6,404 nucleotides of DNA, taken from Methanoregula sp. Lineage in GTDB: Archaea > Halobacteriota > Methanomicrobia > Methanomicrobiales > Methanospirillaceae. Positions within the stretch are counted from its first letter, which is position 1. Each line of letters begins with the position of its first letter. Position numbers and translations under genes: made by a program. The notes beneath the pieces were generated by a model, which saw nothing but the letters and a program-made list of their open reading frames with translations, was not told where the DNA came from and did not search any database. Where the stretch lies: contig JAQTSH010000089.1 in assembly GCA_028711405.1 (NCBI GenBank), positions 1 to 6,404 of the forward strand. Direction: 5' to 3'. Shown here piece by piece: positions 1 to 5,811 of this stretch.

Positions 1-1299
1 GCGTATGTGCGCGATGTCACCGCGAATGATATGCTCGTCGGGCTCCCCCAGTTCGAGATCGCATTCGTCATGACCGGTGACGTGGATGCCAACCTTGCCG
101 CCGTGCTCACGATCCGGAAACGCTACCCGCTCGTGCAGGTTGTCGTGCGGGCAGTCGACCCGTTGAGCACGACCACCCTGACGGCAGCCGGCGCAGAATT
201 TGTCATCTACCCGCAGGAGGTCTTTGCCCGTGCGGCAATCCACCAGATCAAAAAACAGCACGCCAGCCGGATCTCCCAGCGCCTCTTCTCGCTCCTTGCC
301 GGATGGGAAGGCACATTCGGCATCATCACCCACAAGAACCCTGACCCCGACGCGATTGCAAGCGCCATGGCGCTCGCCGAGATCGCGCGGAATGCGAATC
401 CCAAAACCCTCACCATCCGGATCTATTATGAAGGTAACATCGGGCACCAGGAGAACCGGACGTTCGTCAACCTGCTCGACATCAAGATGGAGCGCCTGAC
501 CCCCGACGCGCTCCAGAAATGTAACTACCTCGGGATCGTTGACTGTTCCGCCCCCGGTGCCAACAACGACATTCCGCCCCAGACAAAGATCAATATTATC
601 ATCGACCACCACAAGGAGGGCAAGCACCTTGCATCGCAGGGCACCTTCATCGATGTCCGCCCCGGCGTGGGAGCAACGGCAAGCATCCTCACCCAGTACC
701 TGCAGGAGCTCGACATCCCGGTCGACAAACGCGTTGCAACCGCCCTCCTCTACGGTATCCGGACCGATACGAAAGACTTCAAGCGCAACGTCACGCCGCA
801 GGATCTAAACTATGCAGGGTTCCTCCTGCCGCTCACCGATGCCGATCTCTTAGACAAGATCATGTCACCCTCGCTCTCGCAGGAGACGCTCGATGTGCTG
901 GGGAAGGCGATCCAGTACCGGAAGATCCAGAGCGGGTACCTCTTCTCGAACGTGGGCTACGTGATGAACCGGGACGCGCTCCCGCAAGCGGCGGATCTCC
1001 TCATCACGCTCGAAGGTGTAAACACCGCGCTCGTGTATGGCATCACCGACACCGCAATCGTCATCTCCGCGCGCAACCGCGACATCCGGCTGCACATCGG
1101 AAACGCGCTCTCCGAAGCCTTCGCGGAGATGGGTGATGCCGGTGGGCACCCGAATATGGCAGCAGCGACCCTCCCGCTCCACTATTTCGGGAATGTTGTC
1201 GACAAGGAGGAACTCCTTGGGATCATCATCGAGCCGATCATCCAGAAGTTCAAGAACCTTGTCGGACTCGAGAACGAGGAAAAGAAGAATGAATTATAG
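1..1299 (+). CDS. TrkA-N / DHH-DHHA1 family phosphoesterase (5' partial)
   Basis: Residues are counted from base 1, which is in frame and open to the window edge; the GTG at base 7 is not a convincing start because the N-terminal domain is already under way. Residues about 1-85 look like the second half of a TrkA-N (RCK-type) Rossmann domain, with alternating strands and helices and an AAGAEFVIYP segment. The dinucleotide-binding glycine motif would lie upstream. Residues about 100-260 form a DHH phosphoesterase domain with metal-binding motifs NPDPDA (113-118), VDCS (Asp181), DHH (202-204) and TDT (Asp256). Residues about 310-392 form a DHHA1 domain with its GGH motif (381-383). All the expected metal ligands are visible, so it should be an active Mn-dependent phosphodiesterase or phosphatase of the NrnA/GdpP type, acting on short oligonucleotides, pAp or cyclic dinucleotides. 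The exact substrate cannot be read from sequence. It is the first visible gene of a three-gene overlapping cluster with mptE and a radical SAM gene. Family call strong, substrate unknown. Confidence 0.9.
   Translation, partial: AYVRDVTANDMLVGLPQFEIAFVMTGDVDANLAAVLTIRKRYPLVQVVVRAVDPLSTTTLTAAGAEFVIYPQEVFARAAIHQIKKQHASRISQRLFSLLAGWEGTFGIITHKNPDPDAIASAMALAEIARNANPKTLTIRIYYEGNIGHQENRTFVNLLDIKMERLTPDALQKCNYLGIVDCSAPGANNDIPPQTKINIIIDHHKEGKHLASQGTFIDVRPGVGATASILTQYLQELDIPVDKRVATALLYGIRTDTKDFKRNVTPQDLNYAGFLLPLTDADLLDKIMSPSLSQETLDVLGKAIQYRKIQSGYLFSNVGYVMNRDALPQAADLLITLEGVNTALVYGITDTAIVISARNRDIRLHIGNALSEAFAEMGDAGGHPNMAAATLPLHYFGNVVDKEELLGIIIEPIIQKFKNLVGLENEEKKNEL
1276..1280 (+). promoter_or_regulatory. 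Shine-Dalgarno site for mptE
   Basis: GAGGA sits 8 nt before the ATG at 1289, inside the 3' end of the DHH gene. It supports the internal ATG as the mptE start over the longer open frame that begins at 1037. Confidence 0.6.
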
Positions 1300-1915
1300 C
1301 CAGTGGGAGCCCCACTACCACGAGATCCTGGACTATTTCGGATTCTCGCAGGAAGCCGATGAGACAGCTGCCCGCCTGCTCGCCTCACTCGTCACCCATG
1401 ATGCCCTTCCCGCCCTTGCGACGCTCTGCGCAGGAAGCACGGTCACGGTCTGCGGGAACGCCCCGTGCCTGGAGGACGACCTTACCACCCTTGATACCGC
1501 GAGCGTGATCTTCGCCGCCGATGCAGCGGCAGACGTCCTGTCCCGGTACGGCATCCGCCCCGCCGCCGTCTTCACCGATCTGGACGGCGCAACCGATCTG
1601 TTCCTTGCCATGAACGAAGCAGGAACGATCATGGTCGTCCATGCTCATGGAGACAACCTGCCGCTGTTGCGCTACTGGATGCCACGGTTTACCGGACCCG
1701 TGGTCGCCACAACCCAGGGCACGCCGCTCCCACATGTCCACAACTTCGGGGGGTTCTCGGACGGTGACCGTGCAGTCTTCACTGCCGATGAACTGGGTGC
1801 ACGCACGATCACAATCCTCGGCTTTGACCTTGACGACCCGGATGTTGACCCGGTGAAACGGGGAAAACTGTTCTGGGCGCGAAAACTCCTCGCGCTTCTC
1901 GGCTATGCCTGCTGA
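1289..1915 (+). CDS. mptE: 6-hydroxymethyl-7,8-dihydropterin pyrophosphokinase, MptE type (DUF115)
   Basis: This 208-residue protein matches the archaeal MptE family. That family transfers pyrophosphate from ATP to 6-hydroxymethyl-7,8-dihydropterin, a cytoplasmic step in the synthesis of tetrahydromethanopterin-type C1 carriers; it is unrelated to bacterial FolK. Visible family landmarks are GNAPCL (56-61, the place of the glycine-rich loop), TDLDG (96-100), HAHGDN (118-123), NFGGFSDGDRAV (152-163), LGFDL (177-181) and a C-terminal K-x-LFWARKLL helix (193-201). Length fits the family. The ATG at 1289 is chosen because a GAGGA Shine-Dalgarno lies 8 nt upstream (1276-1280), and because the open frame reaching further back runs through the DHH gene in another frame and has no MptE character. 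The gene overlaps the DHH gene by 11 bp, and the radical SAM gene overlaps its own end by 11 bp, so co-transcription and translational coupling are likely. The loop reads GNAPCL where I recall GxGPSL-like forms in relatives. Confidence 0.9.
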   Translation: MNYSQWEPHYHEILDYFGFSQEADETAARLLASLVTHDALPALATLCAGSTVTVCGNAPCLEDDLTTLDTASVIFAADAAADVLSRYGIRPAAVFTDLDGATDLFLAMNEAGTIMVVHAHGDNLPLLRYWMPRFTGPVVATTQGTPLPHVHNFGGFSDGDRAVFTADELGARTITILGFDLDDPDVDPVKRGKLFWARKLLALLGYAC

Positions 1916-3557
1916 TGCTATCATCATTGACGGATACGTGGATGAACCCGCGTGTCTTGGCGTGCCCCCCTATATCTCGCCCTACATCCGCACCGTTGCC
2001 GGAGCCCTTATCAGTTATGGGTTTTCAGTCCGGTATCTCACGATCGATCAGCTCCGCACCGGACCAGCAAAGGTGAACGAACTCTCCCGCGCAGATCTGC
2101 TGGTCATGATCGCGGGGGTGACGGTGCCGGGCAAATACCTTGGCGGGACTCCTGCCACCCTCACCGAGATCCAGCAGGTGGGGCATATGTGCCGGAGCCC
2201 AAAGAAACTGATCGGAGGTCCGATTGGATTCGGGTATGCCCCGGAGGGGGGACAGAAGGCAATCCGGCAGGTGATCAGCGGGTTTGACGCGCTCTTGGAA
2301 GGGGAACCTGCGGTAGCGCTTGACAACTACCTGCACGGTGAAAAACCCGTGGGTACGCTCGACTATGCCCGCACGGATCCGTGGAGTGTCGCGGGGAGCG
2401 GGATCATCGCGCAGCACCCCGGTTTCCCGCATGTGATGTGCGAGATGGAGACCGCTCGGGGGTGCTCCCATGGCGCGACGGGTGGCTGCTCGTTCTGCAC
2501 CGAGCCGTTCTACGGCAGACCAAAATACCGGCGCATCGATGGCATCGCTGATGAGGTCGCTGCACTCCATTCCCACGGCGCCCGGCATTTCCGGGTCGGC
2601 AGGCAACCGGACATCCTCGCGTATGGTGCGGGAGCCGGTGAATTCCCGGCGCCCCGCCCGGATCTCCTTGAAGCCCTCTTCTCGGCAATACGGGCAGCTG
2701 CGCCGGAGATAAAAACCCTCCACATCGACAACACCAATCCTGCCACCATCGCCCGGCACGAAGAGGCGAGCCGCGAAGCGCTGCGGGCGATCATCCGGCA
2801 CCACACACCGGGCGATGTCGCCGCGTTTGGGATGGAAACTGCCGACCCGGCAGTGGTTGCGGCGAACAACTTAAAAGCCCTGCCGGACGAGGTGTTCCGC
2901 GCGATTGGGATCGTGAACGAGGAAGGCGGTCAGCGGCGGGACAACGTACCCGAACTGCTGCCGGGCTTAAACTTCGTCTGCGGGTTATCGGGTGAGACGG
3001 AAGAGACCTATGAGAGAAACGAACAGTTCCTCGTCCGGGTGCGGGATGCCGGGCTCTCGGTCCGGCGGGTGAACATCCGACAGGTGATGCCATTTCCGGG
3101 CACGCCCGCGTACACAGAGAACACGATCGGGAAGTACGAGCGTCGGTTCCGGGCGTTCAAGGAGTTTGTGCGACAGACGATCGATCTCCCTATGCTTCAG
3201 CGGGTGTTTCCCATCGGCACCGTGCTCCATGACCTGCATATCGAAGTGTCCGGGAACCTCTCGTTCGGGCGGCAGATGGGGTCGTACCCGATCCTTGCTG
3301 GTATCCCGCTTCGCCTTCCCGAACGGAGCGTCATCGATGCCGTTGTCGTGGACTGGGGGATGCGGTCGATCACGGCACTTCCGGTGCCCATCCGGATCAA
3401 TACACTTCCCGCCTCCGCGATCAGGTGGTTGCCCGGTGTCGGGAAGAAACGGGTGGCTGCTGTGATCGCAAAGCGACCGTTTGCCACCATCGAGGCATAC
3501 CGGCGGGTCGCGGGAAGTTCAGCAATCGATCCGGTCCTGGACTTCTCCGTGGACTAA
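1905..3557 (+). CDS. Radical SAM protein with C-terminal helix-hairpin-helix (COG1031 type)
   Basis: This 550-residue protein resembles the archaeal family of uncharacterised radical SAM enzymes with a C-terminal HhH (COG1031). It opens with IIDGYVDEPACLGVPPY (6-22), typical of the family start, and residues about 20-150 look like a Rossmann-like, B12-binding-type region without a DxHxxG cobalamin motif. The Fe4S4 cluster motif is C187-x7-C195-x2-C198, not the canonical Cx3Cx2C. Later radical SAM barrel signatures include FGMETADPAVV (308-318) and GLNFVCGLSGETEETYERN (354-372). Residues about 435-468, with a GRQMGSYPILAG segment, look like a small TRAM-like beta barrel, and residues about 505-533 contain an HhH (LPGVGKKRVAAVI). 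TRAM-like plus HhH suggests a nucleic-acid substrate, perhaps tRNA modification; that is inference. It starts 11 bp before the mptE stop, with no clear Shine-Dalgarno, so translation is probably coupled to mptE. The reaction is unknown. Confidence 0.85.
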   Translation: MPADAIIIDGYVDEPACLGVPPYISPYIRTVAGALISYGFSVRYLTIDQLRTGPAKVNELSRADLLVMIAGVTVPGKYLGGTPATLTEIQQVGHMCRSPKKLIGGPIGFGYAPEGGQKAIRQVISGFDALLEGEPAVALDNYLHGEKPVGTLDYARTDPWSVAGSGIIAQHPGFPHVMCEMETARGCSHGATGGCSFCTEPFYGRPKYRRIDGIADEVAALHSHGARHFRVGRQPDILAYGAGAGEFPAPRPDLLEALFSAIRAAAPEIKTLHIDNTNPATIARHEEASREALRAIIRHHTPGDVAAFGMETADPAVVAANNLKALPDEVFRAIGIVNEEGGQRRDNVPELLPGLNFVCGLSGETEETYERNEQFLVRVRDAGLSVRRVNIRQVMPFPGTPAYTENTIGKYERRFRAFKEFVRQTIDLPMLQRVFPIGTVLHDLHIEVSGNLSFGRQMGSYPILAGIPLRLPERSVIDAVVVDWGMRSITALPVPIRINTLPASAIRWLPGVGKKRVAAVIAKRPFATIEAYRRVAGSSAIDPVLDFSVD

Positions 3558-3643
3558 ACCGGTCTTCGGGCTCACGTGAAAGATCCACTTCCCATCCCGC
3601 TCCTTTCCGGCAGTCGCGGCATCGTTGGATAACCGAAAGCGCA

Positions 3644-3676
3644 CTGACGGGTGCCTGATGAGTACCTGACGGGTGC
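3644..3676 (+). repeat. Three tandem 11-bp units, candidate operator
   Basis: Units are CTGACGGGTGC (3644-3654), CTGATGAGTAC (3655-3665) and CTGACGGGTGC (3666-3676). The outer two are identical and the middle one matches at 8 of 11 positions. The 11-bp period places each copy on about the same face of the helix. The array ends about 20 bp before a TATA-like element, where an archaeal transcription activator would commonly bind. Binding by a regulator is inference. It could also be a chance local duplication. Confidence 0.5.
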
Positions 3677-3684
3677 AGGGGTGT

Positions 3685-3705
3685 GAAAGAATCCTGCATT
3701 TAAAG
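3685..3705 (+). promoter_or_regulatory. Candidate archaeal promoter for the flippase-like gene
   Basis: A TATA-like element CATTTAAAG lies at 3697-3705, with a purine-rich stretch GAAAGAA at 3685-3691 upstream that is a loose match to a BRE and sits slightly too far away. Archaeal spacing would put the transcription start near 3727, giving a leader of about 80 nt before the GTG at 3809. The rest of the 3558-3808 gap shows the tandem repeat and scattered CTGAC/GTCAG words, but no convincing small gene or terminator. Confidence 0.35.
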
Positions 3706-3796
3706 TCAGCCTTCCTGCACTGTTCCCATAACCCGAAACCCTTACAACCTGACAATGCCAACTGACTAGAACGATCAGGCAACACAACCGGGGTCT

Positions 3797-3801
3797 GGGA
3801 G
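3797..3801 (+). promoter_or_regulatory. Shine-Dalgarno site for the GTG-started membrane protein gene
   Basis: GGGAG lies 7 nt before the GTG at 3809. An in-frame TAG at 3767-3769, with no ATG or GTG codon between it and 3809, makes this GTG the most upstream possible start, and the site supports it. Confidence 0.6.
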
Positions 3802-3808
3802 AAATACG

Positions 3809-4864
3809 GTGAAACTATCATCACGGGGCTGGTTTGCACTCTCTATTATCTTCAGTCTGGCAGTCATCATTGTCATATTCGCAACCACCTTCAACCAGGA
3901 GACGATCGGCTACATCCTCTCGTTCAACCTCGTCTTTTTGGGGCTTGCCATCCTGTTCCGGTTCCTCGCGCTGGGACTTTGGGGCGTACGGATCCAGGTG
4001 ATGGCAGGCTCGCTTGGCTACCGTGTGCGCCTGCCCTATTGCGTAAACATGGTGCTGGCGGGACTGCTTGCCGGCACGATCACCCCCGGGCAGGTGGGTA
4101 ACGACCCGGTCAGGGTGCACGAGCTCTACCGGGCCGGGGTTCCCGTGGGTGATGCCACGGCGGTTGTGATCATGGAACGGCTCCTTGACGGAATTATCCT
4201 GACCGTCATGGGGCTGTTGATCATGACCCTGATGACCGACTATTTCCTGAGTACGTTCAGTCCTGCCCTGATCATCCTTGTCATCATCGCATGGATCTTC
4301 ATGATCAGTTTCCTCTTCATTCCGGTCCTCGCGATCAAATATCCGGTAAAGACAAAATCAGTTATCCTGCGGGTGGTCAACTGGATCGCGCCCCGGCTGT
4401 CCCGGTCCTCTGCTCCAAGTCAGGCACTGTCCGAGCGGGTGGATCACGAGATCGATAACTTTTTTGGCACACTCAAGACCTTTACCGGCACTGCCCGGCG
4501 GGGACTACTTGTGGGGGGAATCGTCACCGGGTTGTTCTGGATCAGCGAGTTTCTTGTGGCGTCGGTCATCATGATGGGTCTGGGTCTCCATGCGTATGTT
4601 CTGGAATCCTTCTTCTTCCAAATCCTGATTGCCATCATCATGATGATCCCGCTCACCCCCGGATCCTCCGGGATCACGGAGATTTCGACCTCCTCACTGT
4701 ATGCGCTGATCATCCCGTCGGGCATGATCGGCATCTTTGTCCTTCTCTGGCGGTTCGTGACCTTCTACCTGAATATCATCCTCGGAGCCCTTGCAAGCCT
4801 CTCCATCTTCAAACGTGAGCTTGAGTACAAGGAGAAAGAGAAGGAACACGAGAAACTCGTATGA
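3809..4864 (+). CDS. UPF0104 / flippase-like integral membrane protein (LPG synthase TM region family)
   Basis: This 351-residue polytopic membrane protein has hydrophobic segments at roughly 8-28, 38-60, 76-95, 126-146, 152-176, 233-256, 265-290, 295-312 and 313-334. It ends in a highly charged tail (335-351, rich in Lys and Glu), probably cytoplasmic. Family signatures are TPGQVGNDPVRVHELYRAG (92-110) followed by AVVIMERLLDGI (118-129), and PLTPGSSGITE (281-291). These match the transmembrane region seen in MprF and in archaeal AglD-like proteins (COG0392, TIGR00374). There is no soluble aminoacyl-transfer domain, so lysyl-lipid synthesis is not supported; a role in moving or handling lipid-linked groups is the family-level inference. 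It starts with GTG behind a good GGGAG site. The lipoprotein racemase gene begins 36 bp downstream and a glycosyltransferase gene lies beyond, which fits an envelope theme but does not prove shared function. Confidence 0.88.
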   Translation: MKLSSRGWFALSIIFSLAVIIVIFATTFNQETIGYILSFNLVFLGLAILFRFLALGLWGVRIQVMAGSLGYRVRLPYCVNMVLAGLLAGTITPGQVGNDPVRVHELYRAGVPVGDATAVVIMERLLDGIILTVMGLLIMTLMTDYFLSTFSPALIILVIIAWIFMISFLFIPVLAIKYPVKTKSVILRVVNWIAPRLSRSSAPSQALSERVDHEIDNFFGTLKTFTGTARRGLLVGGIVTGLFWISEFLVASVIMMGLGLHAYVLESFFFQILIAIIMMIPLTPGSSGITEISTSSLYALIIPSGMIGIFVLLWRFVTFYLNIILGALASLSIFKRELEYKEKEKEHEKLV

Positions 4865-4865
4865 A

Positions 4866-4900
4866 TACATATTTGAGTATCGCGCATCTACAAAAAATAA
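4866..4900 (+). promoter_or_regulatory. Candidate promoter giving a near-leaderless transcript
   Basis: A TATA-like TACATATTT at 4866-4874 lies in the AT-rich 36-bp gap. Normal archaeal spacing would start transcription near 4896, only a few bases before the ATG at 4901. The sequence directly before the ATG is A-rich (ACAAAAAATAA) with no Shine-Dalgarno, consistent with leaderless initiation. Read-through from the upstream gene is the alternative. Confidence 0.4.
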
Positions 4901-5791
4901 ATGCCAAAAAAATCCTGTCTTGGATTCATTCTCGTATTCCTTTTGGTTCTCCCCGTCATCAGCGGATGTGTCACATCGCAACCGGCTGACCGGCAGCATA
5001 TCGTTCCGGCATCTGCATCCGCTGTTGCGCCATCCTCTGTTTCTCCTTCCATGACCCCGTTCGATGAAGATACCGGGACGATGAAGGTGATCGGCATTAT
5101 TGGAGGAGTGAGCTGGACATCGTCTGTTGATTACTACCGGATCATGAACGAGAGGGTCCAGTATCTCCTGGGTGGCGACAACTCTGCCAAGATTTTGATG
5201 TACTCCATCGAGTTCGGGGAGTTCTCCAAGCAGGAACGACTTGCTGCTGCGGGGAACTGGGATCTCCTGAACGGGACGATGATCGATGCCGCACTGCGGC
5301 TAAAAAACGGCGGGGCTGACTTTATCGTTATTGCCTCGAACACGATGAACTCCCGTGCGGATGATATCGAGAAAAAAGTCGGGCTTCCGGTCCTCCGCAT
5401 CTATGATGTCACCGGGTCAAAGGTGAACAAGAGTGGGATCAAAAAAGTAGCGCTGCTCGGGACGAAATATACGATGGAGGCTGACTTTTACCGCAATGCG
5501 CTGGAGAACAAATACGGTGTCCGTGTGGTCACGCCCAACCTGACCGAGCGGGAGTACATCAACAGGGTCATCTTCGATGAGCTCTGCAGGAATGATATCC
5601 GGAACGAGTCACGGCAGGAATATGTACGGATCATCAACCGGCTCGTGGATGAAGATGGGGCACAGGGGATCATCCTCGGGTGCACCGAGATCCCGTTGCT
5701 CATTCACCAGAGCGATGTGAAGGTGCCGGTCTTTGATACGACACGGATCCATGCCGAGGCAGCGGTTGACTACGCGCTGAACCTGACGTAA
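4901..5791 (+). CDS. Aspartate/glutamate racemase-family lipoprotein
   Basis: A 296-residue protein with an N-terminal KK, a hydrophobic core (7-19) and a lipobox ISGC (20-23). Cys23 should be lipidated, anchoring the protein outside the membrane. A Ser/Ala/Pro/Thr-rich linker (24-60) leads to a full racemase domain starting at Met61: MKVIGIIGGVSWTSSVDYYR, then ASNTMN (146-151), LLGTKYTMEADFYR (185-198), IILGCTEIPLL (257-267) and FDTTRIHAEAAVDYAL (278-293). This matches the YgeA/RacX-like aspartate racemase family, whose known members are cytoplasmic, cofactor-independent two-base enzymes. The second catalytic cysteine is present (Cys261), but the first position is Ser147 (PCNT in classical aspartate racemases, CTNT in YgeA), and the following His is Asn151. 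Two-way racemisation is therefore uncertain. An in-frame TAA directly before the ATG fixes 4901 as the most upstream start. A second start at Met61 (base 5081) would give a canonical cytoplasmic-length enzyme. Family sure; location likely; activity unknown. Confidence 0.9.
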   Translation: MPKKSCLGFILVFLLVLPVISGCVTSQPADRQHIVPASASAVAPSSVSPSMTPFDEDTGTMKVIGIIGGVSWTSSVDYYRIMNERVQYLLGGDNSAKILMYSIEFGEFSKQERLAAAGNWDLLNGTMIDAALRLKNGGADFIVIASNTMNSRADDIEKKVGLPVLRIYDVTGSKVNKSGIKKVALLGTKYTMEADFYRNALENKYGVRVVTPNLTEREYINRVIFDELCRNDIRNESRQEYVRIINRLVDEDGAQGIILGCTEIPLLIHQSDVKVPVFDTTRIHAEAAVDYALNLT

Positions 5792-5811
5792 CCTCTCCGG
5801 GTTGTGGGGGA

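Noticed and set aside
7..9. GTG as the true start of the DHH gene
   Set aside because: The frame is open to base 1 and the Rossmann domain is already incomplete at this point, so the gene begins upstream of the window.
1037..1288. A longer version of MptE starting at 1037
   Set aside because: The extra N-terminal 84 residues are out-of-frame DHH gene sequence of Ser/Arg-rich shadow type. The ATG at 1289 has a Shine-Dalgarno and gives the normal family length.
1385..1927. A 180-residue open frame on the - strand
   Set aside because: It is antisense to mptE, which shows family motifs throughout, and its own translation resembles no family.
2025..2804. A 259-residue open frame on the - strand
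   Set aside because: It lies wholly inside the well-supported radical SAM gene, has no recognisable domain, and is explained by the GC-rich codon pattern of the opposite strand.
3572..3787. A small gene in the intergenic gap (open frame on the - strand)
   Set aside because: The translation has no recognisable features, there is no good start context, and it runs across the promoter-like and repeat elements.
4848..4860. Inverted repeat ACGAG-AAA-CTCGT as a terminator
   Set aside because: The stem is only 5 bp, it lies inside the charged C-terminal coding tail, and no T-run follows. It may be chance, though its place just before the TATA-like box keeps an operator role barely possible.
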